Source: an uncultured Flavobacteriaceae bacterium
Lineage (GTDB): Bacteria > Bacteroidota > Bacteroidia > Flavobacteriales > Flavobacteriaceae
Direction of reading: 5' to 3'
Length of the DNA: 64,000 nt
Assembly (NCBI GenBank): GCA_949372605.1
Contig: CASIAE010000008.1
Span: 1-64,000, forward strand
The notes under the pieces were generated by a model. The model searched no databases. It was not told the DNA's origin and saw only the letters and a program-made list of their open reading frames with translations. Both the position numbers and the translations under genes were made by a program. Positions 50,428 through 60,691 of this stretch are shown here, one piece after another; the stretch's first letter is position 1, and each line of letters begins with the position of its first letter.

Positions 50428-52098
50428 GTGAAATCAATTAAAAAGTATACTGTACTGACACTGATAAGTGCAATGACTTTTGTATCCTCCTTAGGACAGG
50501 AGGCGCCCAAAATAATTGAGATCATACAAGCAGGTGGATCTACCCAAGATCAGGTAAAATTCCCAGGAGCTAACATATTGGTAAAAAGAAATGATGTTAG
50601 AGTTCACCTTTTACATGAAGGGGCATTGATTAAATCAGATTTGACTTACTTCTATCCCAAAAAAAACTTTTTTAAAGCAAAAGGAAATGTGCTTTTCACT
50701 CAAGGGGATACCCTTAAGATGAGTTGTGATTATTTAGAATATGATGGAAATTTAAAATTAGCGATTGCTTGGGGTGAAGTTTTTCTAGAAAGACCCGACA
50801 TGAATTTAAAGACAGATACTTTGTATTTAGATCGCCTAAATTCAAAAGCCTATTACAATTCGCGAGGAGTAATTCTGGATGAGAAAAGTAAGCTCACCAG
50901 TAATCGTGGGATATATTTCATAAATCAGAAAAAATATCGATTCATTTCTAATGTTAAAATCGAAAATCCTGAATATGATTTAAAATCCCAACAATTAGAT
51001 TATTTCACGGAACTCAATAAAGCTTATTTTTATGGACCGACCACTATTATTGGTGAAGACTATGATATTTATTGCGAAAAAGGAGCCTATGAAACTAAAA
51101 TTCAAAAAGGAAATTTTCAAAAAAAAGCAATAATATTATACAATAATAAAGAGATTAGAGGAGATAGTCTTTTTTTTGAAAACGAAAGGAATTATGCTGC
51201 AGGGACAAACAATGTGAGCATCATTGACACTCTAAATAAGTCAGTAATTAATGGACATTATGGAGAAATTTTTAAAGCTAAAGACTCAGCAATTATTACT
51301 CGAAGGGCTGTTGCAAGAAACATTATCGACAACGATTCTCTATTTATTCACGCTGACACTCTAATCGCTACTGGCCCAGACGAGGAAAGAATTTTAAGAG
51401 CCTATTACGGCGTGAAAATTTTCAAATCTGACTTGCGCGGCAAGTCGGATTCCTTACACCTGAACCAAAAAACAGGTTTAATTAAATTACTCAAAATGCC
51501 ACTTTCAAAAATAGAAAACAGAACCTTTAACATCAGTCAAAAAAACGCGAGAAACCCTGTATTATGGTTTGGAAGAAGTCAAATGTCGGGGGATGAAATC
51601 TTTTTAACTTCAAATATTAAAACAAAAAAATTAGACTCCTTAAAGATTATTGGAAACAGCTGGATTATTGAAAAAGATTCCATTAGTGACGAAGGGTTCA
51701 ATCAAATAAAAGGGGGAATTCTCAACGGTAGCTTTACAGACGGAAAGCTGAAGGATATTGAAATAGTTAAGAATACTGAAGTGATTTATTATATGTACTC
51801 TGATGATGAATCTGAATTGATTGGTATTAATCAAACTACGTGTAGTAGATTGACGATGGTAACGGCAAACAATCAAATTGAGGACATTACTTTTTACGTG
51901 AGTCCTGATGGAGATTTATTTCCAGAAAAGGATCTGCCCACGAACGAAAGAATTTTAGAGGGATTTATTTGGCGAGAAGATGAACGCCCTAATGAAATCG
52001 ATGATTTATTCAGTGAGGAAGACAATCTATATGTCCCTCGGGAAATTAATGCAATAGTTACTCCCGAGGGCTTTTTACCTAAAATTTTAAAACCATAG
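50428..52098 (+). CDS. OstA/LptA-family LPS transport-like protein, GTG start
   Basis: VRVHLLHEGALIKSDLTYFYPKKNFFKAKGNVLFTQGDTLKMSCDYLEYDGNLKLAIAWGEVFLERPDMNLKTDTLYLDR. Confidence 0.85.
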   Translation: MKSIKKYTVLTLISAMTFVSSLGQEAPKIIEIIQAGGSTQDQVKFPGANILVKRNDVRVHLLHEGALIKSDLTYFYPKKNFFKAKGNVLFTQGDTLKMSCDYLEYDGNLKLAIAWGEVFLERPDMNLKTDTLYLDRLNSKAYYNSRGVILDEKSKLTSNRGIYFINQKKYRFISNVKIENPEYDLKSQQLDYFTELNKAYFYGPTTIIGEDYDIYCEKGAYETKIQKGNFQKKAIILYNNKEIRGDSLFFENERNYAAGTNNVSIIDTLNKSVINGHYGEIFKAKDSAIITRRAVARNIIDNDSLFIHADTLIATGPDEERILRAYYGVKIFKSDLRGKSDSLHLNQKTGLIKLLKMPLSKIENRTFNISQKNARNPVLWFGRSQMSGDEIFLTSNIKTKKLDSLKIIGNSWIIEKDSISDEGFNQIKGGILNGSFTDGKLKDIEIVKNTEVIYYMYSDDESELIGINQTTCSRLTMVTANNQIEDITFYVSPDGDLFPEKDLPTNERILEGFIWREDERPNEIDDLFSEEDNLYVPREINAIVTPEGFLPKILKP

Positions 52099-52102
52099 CC
52101 TT

Positions 52103-53278
52103 TTGCTTAATGATTTTCTAAAATATCAAGCAAAAACAACACCCTACCCTCTGGGTTTGGAAGTAAAAAGTGCAAAGGGGACTTATATTTTTGATATCCA
52201 TGGAAAAAAATATTTAGATTTTGTGGCAGGAGTATCAGCATGTGCATTAGGACATTCTCACCCTAAGATTATTGAAGCCGTTCAAAACCAAGTATCGAAA
52301 TACATGCACGTAATGGTTTATGGTGAATTTGCTCAAGAACCTTCCGTAAAGCTTTGTAAGCTGATTATTGATTTACTCCCTCAAAACCATGAGGTTGTTT
52401 ATTTAACAAATTCGGGGACGGAAGCAATCGAAGGGGCAATGAAATTGGCAAAGCGAGTGACGGGAAGATCTGAACTCATCGGCGCAAAAAACTCTTACCA
52501 TGGAAGCACGCACGGCGCTTTAAGTCTGTTGGGAGACGAGAATCAAAAAATGGCCTATCGTCCTTTACTACCAGGAATAAATTTTATTGTTTTTAATAAT
52601 GAAAAAGATTTAGAGAAAATAAATAAATCAACTGCAGCAGTAGTTCTTGAAACCATTCAAGGAGGTGCTGGATTTCTTTTACCCGAAAATGATTATCTAA
52701 AAAAGGTTAAAAAAAGATGTGAAGAAACAGGAGCGCTTTTAATCCTGGATGAAGTTCAACCTGGGTTTGGGAGAACAGGTAAAATGTTTGGTTTTGAACA
52801 CTTTGGGATCTCCCCAGACATTGTCGTAATGGGAAAGGCTTTGGGAGGCGGAATGCCAATTGGTGCGTTTTCAGCAGCTTCAGCTTTAATGAAAGTACTT
52901 GAAAAAAATCCGAAATTAGGCCACATCACTACTTTTGGAGGAAACCCTGTAATTGCAGCTGCAGCTTTAGCAAATGTTGAAGAAATTATCAGTTCAAAAA
53001 TTATTGCAGATATAAAAAACAAGGAAGAACTATTTAGAAAACACCTTCAACACCCTAAAATAAAACAAATCAATGGAACTGGACTAATGCTTGCACCAAT
53101 ATTTGAAGATGATGAAATTCCCAATCAATTGGTACATCGTTGTTTAAAAAAAGGACTCTTACTTTTTTGGCTTTTGTGGGAAAAGAATGCCATTAGAATC
53201 TCACCTCCACTTAATATTTCTGATCAGGAAATCATCGCGGGATGTAAAATAATATCTCAAACGCTCGATGAAGTCTAA
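52103..53278 (+). CDS. Class III aminotransferase (acetylornithine/ornithine aminotransferase-like), TTG start
   Basis: FDIHGKKYLDFVAGVSACALGHSHPKI; LTNSGTEAIEGAMKLAKRVTGR; LILDEVQPGFGRTGKMFGFEHFGISPDIVVMGKALGGGMPIGAF. Confidence 0.93.
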   Translation: MLNDFLKYQAKTTPYPLGLEVKSAKGTYIFDIHGKKYLDFVAGVSACALGHSHPKIIEAVQNQVSKYMHVMVYGEFAQEPSVKLCKLIIDLLPQNHEVVYLTNSGTEAIEGAMKLAKRVTGRSELIGAKNSYHGSTHGALSLLGDENQKMAYRPLLPGINFIVFNNEKDLEKINKSTAAVVLETIQGGAGFLLPENDYLKKVKKRCEETGALLILDEVQPGFGRTGKMFGFEHFGISPDIVVMGKALGGGMPIGAFSAASALMKVLEKNPKLGHITTFGGNPVIAAAALANVEEIISSKIIADIKNKEELFRKHLQHPKIKQINGTGLMLAPIFEDDEIPNQLVHRCLKKGLLLFWLLWEKNAIRISPPLNISDQEIIAGCKIISQTLDEV

Positions 53279-53369
53279 AAATGTTGATATATTGTTGACA
53301 ACAATAAATCGCTACCCCATCTAAATGCCCCTAACTTATCTAATTTTATTAATGTTTTATTAGCATTCT

Positions 53370-54722
53370 ATGTTCGATCAATTTTCGAAAGATAACAACC
53401 CATTTATAACCAAGTTTGAGCAAATGCTCAAGACCAACCAAGTGCTCTTTTTTGATGCACTAGAGTTTGAAAGTATTATTAACCACTATATTGATTTTTC
53501 TCAATTTAAGCTGGCTCGAAAGGCACTGGAAATGTCAATGGCACAACATCCTAGAAATGTTGAGTTGATGCTTTTGGAAAGCGAACTTCTACTTTTCGAT
53601 GGTTCTTTTGATGAGGCGCATTCATTATTGCTTGAAATTGAGCAAATTTCGCCTTATCACGAAGAGGTTTTCTTACAGCGAGCAAGTATTTTTTCGAAGA
53701 AAAAAAACCATACCTTGGCAATTGAATTTTTAGAAAAAGCTCTTGAATTGACCGATGATGAGGTTGAAGTTTGGAACTTAATCGGAATGGAATACCTTTT
53801 CCTAGAAGACTATTTTAAAGCTAAAAGCTTTTTTCTAAAATGTGTAGAGGAAAACCCTTACGACTATCAATCATTATACAACCTATTGTATTGTTACGAT
53901 CAACTCGAAGAAGACCTCGAAGCTATTGGCACCTTAAACAATATCCTTGAAACAAACCCTTACAGCGAAATTGCTTGGCATCAATTGGGTAAATTGTATG
54001 TTAATATCGAAAAAAATGAAGAAGCATTATCCGCTTTTGAATTTGCAATAATCAGTGATGACTCTTTTACTGGAGCCTACATAGAAAAAGGGAAGCTACT
54101 AGAAAAGATGGGGCGGATCAATGAAGCCATTGACAACTATGAGATATCACTACAGCTCAACGACCCCAATGCTTATGTAAATCACCGAATTGGAAAATCA
54201 CATTTAAAACTTGGAAATGAAGATCTAGCAGTTCAGTTTTTTAAACAATCAATTAAACTCGAACCTAATCATGAGAAAAGCTGGATTTCTTTAGTTGATT
54301 TCTTTTTAAAGAAAAAAGAATACCTAAAAGCGCAATATTATGTGCGGAAATCAATATTAGCAAACGGAGATAGTGCAGACTTATGGCGGAAAAGTGGAGA
54401 AATACACTTTGAAATGAATTTCTATGAAGAAGCTGCTTTGGCATGTGATAATCAAGTAGAACTTGGTCAACATTACTTAAAAACTTGGGTCATTTGGATG
54501 GATTCTCTTATTCATCTTAAAGAATGGGATCAAGCCATAGAAGTTGGAGAAAAAGCATTAGAGTACCATAACAACAAAGCTTCTTTTCTTTACAGATTGG
54601 CGGGATGTAAAATGAGAATTGGGATGAAAAAAGAGGGCTTAAAGCTCTTTGAAAAAGCAAAACAAAATCTTCCTTTGCCTTCAAAAATCAATCATCTTTT
54701 TCCTGAATTTACAAAAATCTAA
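53370..54722 (+). CDS. Tetratricopeptide repeat protein
   Basis: Many TPR units, e.g. EVWNLIGMEYLFLEDYFKAKSFFLKCVEENPYD. Confidence 0.9.
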   Translation: MFDQFSKDNNPFITKFEQMLKTNQVLFFDALEFESIINHYIDFSQFKLARKALEMSMAQHPRNVELMLLESELLLFDGSFDEAHSLLLEIEQISPYHEEVFLQRASIFSKKKNHTLAIEFLEKALELTDDEVEVWNLIGMEYLFLEDYFKAKSFFLKCVEENPYDYQSLYNLLYCYDQLEEDLEAIGTLNNILETNPYSEIAWHQLGKLYVNIEKNEEALSAFEFAIISDDSFTGAYIEKGKLLEKMGRINEAIDNYEISLQLNDPNAYVNHRIGKSHLKLGNEDLAVQFFKQSIKLEPNHEKSWISLVDFFLKKKEYLKAQYYVRKSILANGDSADLWRKSGEIHFEMNFYEEAALACDNQVELGQHYLKTWVIWMDSLIHLKEWDQAIEVGEKALEYHNNKASFLYRLAGCKMRIGMKKEGLKLFEKAKQNLPLPSKINHLFPEFTKI

Positions 54723-54742
54723 TTACGTAAATCAACATATTT

Positions 54743-55702
54743 TTGGGTACAAAAAAATCAAAAAATACTATTCTGTTTTTAAAAGGTATGGCCATGGGAA
54801 TGGCGGACTTGGTCCCGGGGGTCTCTGGTGGAACCATTGCCCTAATTACTGGGATATATGAGGAATTGATCCAATCTATCGCTAAGTTTAATGTTGAAAA
54901 TTTAAAGTTATTATTAAATAACGATCCAAAACAGTTTTGGATAAGCATCAACGGAAAATTTCTAGTTACTGTTTTTTCAGGGATTTTAAGCAGCATAATA
55001 TTTCTTTCTTTTTTCATAAAATGGCTGATTGAAAATCAACCGATTGCGATTTGGTCGTTTTTCTTTGGACTATTGACAGCTAGTATTTTTATACTAAAAA
55101 AAGAAGTTTTACACTGGAATACAATTAGATTTTTATTGCTTTTCACTGGAATAATTCTCGCTTTTTCGCTGACTCAGATTTCCCCTAACAATCAAGAAAT
55201 AAGCCTGTTCTATCTCTTTATCTGTGGGATGATTGGAATCATAGCAATGATCCTTCCAGGGATTTCTGGAGCTTACCTTCTCTTGATTCTTGGCGCCTAT
55301 ACAACTTTACTCACCATTCTTCAGGATGCCATTAGGATTTGGTCTAACTTTCAATTTGATGCTTTCATCACTACATATACCAAACTGCTGGTTTTTTGTA
55401 TGGGAGCAATCATCGGTTTGCGATCTTTTGCTTCAGTATTAAAATGGATGCTCGCAAAGCACAGTGACAAAACAATGGCCCTATTAATCGGGTTAATGAT
55501 CGGAGCTCTTCACAAAATATGGCCATGGCAACAAACAGAAATAATTATTTTTGGGGAAAAAACAAAAACTTTAACCCAGGCCATAATGCCTCAGAATTAT
55601 GGAGGCGATCCACAAATATTCATTGCAATTTTATTATTTATTGTTGGCGGTTTTTCTATCTTAATGCTTGAAAGAAATATGAACCGAAAAATCAATTCAT
55701 GA
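54743..55702 (+). CDS. DUF368 membrane protein (first of tandem pair), TTG start
   Basis: LKGMAMGMADLVPGVSGGTIALITGIYEELI; GMIGIIAMILPGISGAYLLLILGAY. Confidence 0.92.
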   Translation: MGTKKSKNTILFLKGMAMGMADLVPGVSGGTIALITGIYEELIQSIAKFNVENLKLLLNNDPKQFWISINGKFLVTVFSGILSSIIFLSFFIKWLIENQPIAIWSFFFGLLTASIFILKKEVLHWNTIRFLLLFTGIILAFSLTQISPNNQEISLFYLFICGMIGIIAMILPGISGAYLLLILGAYTTLLTILQDAIRIWSNFQFDAFITTYTKLLVFCMGAIIGLRSFASVLKWMLAKHSDKTMALLIGLMIGALHKIWPWQQTEIIIFGEKTKTLTQAIMPQNYGGDPQIFIAILLFIVGGFSILMLERNMNRKINS

Positions 55703-56712
55703 ATTTATTTTCATCCACCATTAAAAAAAATATTTTATTGGTGTTTAAGGGAATCGCAATGGGAGCTGCAAACAAAGTTCCAGGGGTTTCTGGAGGGGTG
55801 GTTGCATTTGTCGCTGGCTTTTACGAGGAACTCATTTATTCTCTCCAAAAAATAAATTTAAAAGCATTTTCTATTTTGGTTAATCGCGGCTGGAAACCCT
55901 TTGTTCAGTATATCAATGGTAGATTTTTAGGTCTTCTATTCTTAGGTGTTGGCATCAGTTATTTTAGCGTCTCACTGTTGCTTGACTTCCTTATAAAAAA
56001 CTTTGAAACTGAAGTTTTTGGACTTTTTTTTGGAATGATTCTCTCTTCCCTATATTTCATTTATCATGATGTTAAAAAATGGAATTACAAGACCGTTGGC
56101 TTTTTTTTGATGGGTCTTGGCTGCGGATTGCTGATGATGTTCACCAAACCCATGACCGAAAACGACTACCTTCCTTTTGTTTTCTTCTGTGGTTTCATAG
56201 GCGTTTCCGGAATGACATTGCCAGGGCTCTCAGGTTCCTTTTTACTTCTTTTGTTGGGTAATTATTCACTGTTGTTGGTAGATGCTGTAAATGCACTCTA
56301 TTTTACCATTGTCGATCTATTGCAGTTTGACCTCGAGTTTGTAAATGATCCGGAAAGAGTTCGCCTTTTAATTTTAGTATTGGTCTTTACTTTAGGATCT
56401 GTTACGGGCCTTGTTGTCTTTTCTAATGTATTAAGTTGGGTGCTTAGAGAGTATAAACAGAACACAACAGCAATCATCATTGGTTTTATAGCAGGATCAT
56501 TGGGGATATTATGGCCATGGAAAGACAAAGTTTATAAAATTGATTCTTTGAGTGAAATACTTTACAATGCGGTTGGAAATCCAATTATTGTATATTATGA
56601 CTATTTCTTACCTAATTTTAATAAAAGTAGCTTCTGGATCGTTTTAATCTTCATAATTTTAGGAGGAATTACAGTCGCACTTCTAGAAAGATATGGCGTC
56701 TCAAAAAAATGA
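55699..56712 (+). CDS. DUF368 membrane protein (second of tandem pair)
   Basis: FKGIAMGAANKVPGVSGGVVAFVAGFYEELI; GFIGVSGMTLPGLSGSFLLLLLGNY. Confidence 0.92.
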   Translation: MNLFSSTIKKNILLVFKGIAMGAANKVPGVSGGVVAFVAGFYEELIYSLQKINLKAFSILVNRGWKPFVQYINGRFLGLLFLGVGISYFSVSLLLDFLIKNFETEVFGLFFGMILSSLYFIYHDVKKWNYKTVGFFLMGLGCGLLMMFTKPMTENDYLPFVFFCGFIGVSGMTLPGLSGSFLLLLLGNYSLLLVDAVNALYFTIVDLLQFDLEFVNDPERVRLLILVLVFTLGSVTGLVVFSNVLSWVLREYKQNTTAIIIGFIAGSLGILWPWKDKVYKIDSLSEILYNAVGNPIIVYYDYFLPNFNKSSFWIVLIFIILGGITVALLERYGVSKK

Positions 56713-56713
56713 A

Positions 56714-57445
56714 ATGAAAAAATTTGGATTGGTCGGAAAGGACATAGAATATTCTTTCTCTCGGGGATATTTTGCAGATAAGTTTAAAAAAAATGGATTA
56801 CTCGATTCCAGCTATGAAAACTTTGATCTTAAAGAAATCGAGGAAATCAAAAGTGTTTTCAAAACTCATGGCCTTAATGGGCTCAACGTAACAATTCCTT
56901 ACAAAAAAGAAGTGCTTCCTTTTTTGGATAAACTTTCACCACAATCTAAAAAAATAGGGGCAGTAAACACCATTGCATTTAATGAAAATGGTGAAACAAC
57001 GGGACACAATACTGATGCGTATGGATTTCAAAAATCGTTGTTAGAAATTACAGAAAAACTCCCTGTATCTGCGCTAATTTTAGGGACAGGAGGTGCCTCA
57101 GCGGCCATTGCCTTTGCACTTGAAATACTAAACATCCAATTCAATTTTGTTTCGAGAAATCCAGAACAAGGCCAACTTTCCTATGAGGCTGTTGACTCTG
57201 AAATTTTAAAGAACAATCAACTCATCATAAACACCTCTCCTGTTGGAACTTTTCCCAATACAGAAAAATGTCCTTCTATTCCTTACAATGATTTAAATGG
57301 GTCCCATACTCTTTTTGACCTTATCTATAATCCGCTTGAAACCTTGTTCTTGAGAAAAGGAAAAGAAATGGGCTGTACAGTTTCTAATGGATTAAAAATG
57401 CTTGAGTTTCAAGCAGAAAAATCATGGAAAATATGGAATGAATAG
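56714..57445 (+). CDS. aroE: Shikimate dehydrogenase
   Basis: MKKFGLVGKDIEYSFSRGYFADKF; GLNVTIPYKKEVLPFLDKL; ALILGTGGASAAIAFAL; ATG at 56714 preferred over the track's 56693. Confidence 0.93.
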   Translation: MKKFGLVGKDIEYSFSRGYFADKFKKNGLLDSSYENFDLKEIEEIKSVFKTHGLNGLNVTIPYKKEVLPFLDKLSPQSKKIGAVNTIAFNENGETTGHNTDAYGFQKSLLEITEKLPVSALILGTGGASAAIAFALEILNIQFNFVSRNPEQGQLSYEAVDSEILKNNQLIINTSPVGTFPNTEKCPSIPYNDLNGSHTLFDLIYNPLETLFLRKGKEMGCTVSNGLKMLEFQAEKSWKIWNE

Positions 57446-57501
57446 GTTCGATCCTATTTTTTTTGTAAATTTTAACCACATATTTTAATTAAAAAAGAAA
57501 A

Positions 57502-59451
57502 ATGGCCAAAGCAAATAGTAAAGCCAACGATCCTAATGAGGAAAAAAAAGAGGAGGTTCTTGGAGCTGCTCTTCCTTTAGAAGGTGATTCGAAAGTAGTT
57601 GTTGAAAATAAAACAATTGCTAAGGAAAAGAAATCTCAAAAAACTAAAGACATTGCCAAAGATTCTGAAGAGATTTCCCAAGAAGTGAAGGAGGAAACTG
57701 ATTACAAAACATTTGAAATTCCGAAACTTATTACTGAGTTAGAAAAGACGAGCAAATCAGATAACTGGAGTTCTCAGAATAAAATAATACAAGAGATAAT
57801 TAATCAGTTTGAATTAAAATTTAAAACTGAACTTAAGAATAAAAAAGAAGAATTTATAAATGAAGGAGGTAATGAAATTGATTTTTATTACCGCCCAAAA
57901 CACAAAGTAGATTTTGATGTTATCGTCAATGAATACAAACAAAATAAACGCAAGTTTTTTCAAGAAAGAGAACATTCGCAAAAGCTAAATCTTGATCGGA
58001 AGCTGGAGATAATAGAAAGCCTTAAGGAGCTAATTAATGTTCAAGAAAATGTAAACACAACCTATAAGAGATTTAAAGAGTTACAGGGAAGCTGGCGCAA
58101 TACAGGTCCCGTACCAAGGGAGCAGAGCAATAATCTCTGGCAGACTTACAAGCATCACACGGAGATCTTCTACGACTTTCTTCATCTAAATCGTGAACTT
58201 AGAGAACTTGATTTTAAACACAACTACGAAGAAAAAATTAAACTAATTGAAGAAGCAGAAACGCTTTCAAAAATAGATGATGTTTTAAAAGCTTCTAGGG
58301 ATCTCAATACGCTGCACAGACTTTGGAAAATCGATTTAGGGCCCGTTGGTAGGGAACATGAAGATGAACTTTGGAAGCGATTTCAGGAAGCGAGCCATAT
58401 TATCCACACCAGAAGGCAAAAGTTTGACAAAGAATATGACAATATACTAGAGGACAATCTAAAAAAGAAAAAGGCTATTCTTGAAAAAATGGAAGGCATC
58501 AGAAACATCTTGCCAAAAAATCATAATGAGTGGCACAATACGATCAATTTATTCAATAAATTAAGACAAGAATTTCAAGACATTGGACAAGTTCCAAAAG
58601 CTGACAGCAAGGCATCCTGGAGTAAATTCCGAACGGTTAGTCGAGAAATAAATCATCAAAAAAATATCTTTTATAAATCTCAAAAAATCGAGCAAAAAAA
58701 CAACATTGATCTTAAGAAAAATTTAATCCAAGAGGTCAAAGATATTCTAGAGAAAGAAAACTGGAAAGACTTCAACGACCGGATGAAGAACATCCAAAAA
58801 GATTGGAGAGAGATTGGGTTTGTTCCTCGGAAATTATCGAACGTTTTATGGGAAGAATTTAAAGCCATTTGTAATCTTTATTTCGATCGGGTTAAGTCAG
58901 GCTATCAGAAAATAAATGAGGCTGAAGCTGCTGCATATAATGTGAAGAATGAATTTATAGAAAATCTTAAAACATTGAGTTTGCCGAATGATATTGAAGC
59001 TTTGAAAATATTTTACAGTGAGCGCTGGAAACAGTTCAACGATTTAGGAGCTTTGACAGTAAGTATAGATAAAAAATTATTAGCAGATTTAAGTAAAGTT
59101 TTTGTTACTTTAATTGAAAAATCAAAACTAGAGGAAAGCGATAAAGAGGAGAGCAAGACTTATATTAAATTACTCCTAATTGAAAATAATGAGGATGAAT
59201 TGAATCAAGAAATTCAAAATGTCAAAAAAAAGAGTGATGAAATAAATGCTGAAATACGTCAGCTTGAAAATAATTTAGAGTTTTTCTCAAACACAAGCAG
59301 TGAAAATCCATTGTTCAAAGAAGTTTCTTCGAAAATATCAGATCTTAAAATCAGGAATAAATTTTGGGAAAACCGTCTTGTGAGCACACGACAAATTATA
59401 AGAAGATTAAAGGCAAAACTAGATGAAGAAGCGACTAACGAAAATCAATGA
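57502..59451 (+). CDS. DUF349 domain-containing protein
   Basis: Repeated units such as FKELQGSWRNTGPVPREQSNNLWQTYKHHTEIFYDF and NIQKDWREIGFVPRKLSNVLWEEFKAICNLYFDR. Confidence 0.92.
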   Translation: MAKANSKANDPNEEKKEEVLGAALPLEGDSKVVVENKTIAKEKKSQKTKDIAKDSEEISQEVKEETDYKTFEIPKLITELEKTSKSDNWSSQNKIIQEIINQFELKFKTELKNKKEEFINEGGNEIDFYYRPKHKVDFDVIVNEYKQNKRKFFQEREHSQKLNLDRKLEIIESLKELINVQENVNTTYKRFKELQGSWRNTGPVPREQSNNLWQTYKHHTEIFYDFLHLNRELRELDFKHNYEEKIKLIEEAETLSKIDDVLKASRDLNTLHRLWKIDLGPVGREHEDELWKRFQEASHIIHTRRQKFDKEYDNILEDNLKKKKAILEKMEGIRNILPKNHNEWHNTINLFNKLRQEFQDIGQVPKADSKASWSKFRTVSREINHQKNIFYKSQKIEQKNNIDLKKNLIQEVKDILEKENWKDFNDRMKNIQKDWREIGFVPRKLSNVLWEEFKAICNLYFDRVKSGYQKINEAEAAAYNVKNEFIENLKTLSLPNDIEALKIFYSERWKQFNDLGALTVSIDKKLLADLSKVFVTLIEKSKLEESDKEESKTYIKLLLIENNEDELNQEIQNVKKKSDEINAEIRQLENNLEFFSNTSSENPLFKEVSSKISDLKIRNKFWENRLVSTRQIIRRLKAKLDEEATNENQ

Positions 59452-59466
59452 GAAGGGACAGAATAA

Positions 59467-60240
59467 CTAAGGAATTTTTTTTGCTTTATTCCAGAAAACT
59501 TCCATCTGATCGAGGGTCAATTCATTAATTATCTTTCCTTCGTTTTTGGCTGATTCTTCGATGTATTTAAAACGCTTAATGAATTTTTTATTGGTTCTTT
59601 CTAGTGCTAATTCTGGGTTAATATTAAGATACCTGGCATAATTAATTAAAGAGAATAAAACATCACCAAATTCATCCTCCATTTTGTCAAGATTCTGATC
59701 CTCATATTCTTGATTGAATTCGGTTATTTCTTCTTTTACTTTATCTAAAACATCCTCTGCATTGTCCCACTCAAATCCGACTCCAGCGGCTTTTTCTTGT
59801 ATTCTAAAAGCTTTGACCAAGGCGGGGAGACTTTTGGGAACTCCTTCCAAAACGCTATTTCTTCCTTCCTTAAGCTTTATTGATTCCCAGTTTTTAATTA
59901 CCTGATCAGCATCATCAACTTTGGTATCCCCATAAATATGTGGATGCCTATTAATTAGCTTATCACAAATCTCGTTGGCTACCTCTCCAATATCAAAAGC
60001 ATTTTGTTCACTTCCAATCTTAGCATAGAAAACGATATGGAGCAATAAATCACCCAACTCTTTCTTGATCTCTTGCAAATCATTATCTAAAATCGCATCA
60101 CCGAGTTCGTAGGTTTCTTCGATGGTCAAGTGTCGCAGTGACTCAAAGGTTTGTTTGCGGTCCCAAGGACATTGTTCCCTGAGTTCGTCCATGATGTCAA
60201 GCAAACGCTCAAAAGCAGATAACTGTTGAGAACGTTTCAT
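59467..60240 (-). CDS. mazG: Nucleoside triphosphate pyrophosphohydrolase MazG
   Basis: MKRSQQLSAFERLLDIMDELREQCPWDRKQTFESLRHLTIEETYELGDAI; ATG at 60240 preferred over the track's 60285. Confidence 0.95.
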   Translation of the reverse strand: MKRSQQLSAFERLLDIMDELREQCPWDRKQTFESLRHLTIEETYELGDAILDNDLQEIKKELGDLLLHIVFYAKIGSEQNAFDIGEVANEICDKLINRHPHIYGDTKVDDADQVIKNWESIKLKEGRNSVLEGVPKSLPALVKAFRIQEKAAGVGFEWDNAEDVLDKVKEEITEFNQEYEDQNLDKMEDEFGDVLFSLINYARYLNINPELALERTNKKFIKRFKYIEESAKNEGKIINELTLDQMEVFWNKAKKIP

Positions 60241-60241
60241 G

Positions 60242-60691
60242 TTAAACGGATTCTTTTGGAAGTTCTTCCGCTGAATTTTCAGCACTCACCTCAGCTTCAA
60301 ACTTTAATATCCCTTTGGACAATAATAGGTTGTACCATTGAATGATTTTTTTAATATCACTTGCATAAACACGATCTTCGTCATAATCTTGAAAAACTTC
60401 AAAGAAATAGGCCTCTAGTTCGTCCTTCTTTGCTTTTGGGGTTATTCGTATACTTTCTCCTTTTTCATAAACAAAAATCTTATTAAAAACCTCTTCTAAT
60501 GGTACTTCACCTCTAATTCCGTAAATCTGAATTTCTGTTAGAACATTGATTTGTTCTCTTGGATTGGTGACTGTTTTTTTACCATCAATTAGCGAAGTTG
60601 CAATCACGCCTGTTCTGGTTTGAGAATGCATTCTAAATAATCCTGATTTTCCAGTAATGACGATTATTTTTTCTAACATTTTTTCACTCAT
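60242..60691 (-). CDS. DUF5606 domain-containing protein
   Basis: LEKIIVITGKSGLFRMHSQTRTGVIATSLIDGKKTVTNPREQINVLTEIQIYG. Confidence 0.85.
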   Translation of the reverse strand: MSEKMLEKIIVITGKSGLFRMHSQTRTGVIATSLIDGKKTVTNPREQINVLTEIQIYGIRGEVPLEEVFNKIFVYEKGESIRITPKAKKDELEAYFFEVFQDYDEDRVYASDIKKIIQWYNLLLSKGILKFEAEVSAENSAEELPKESV

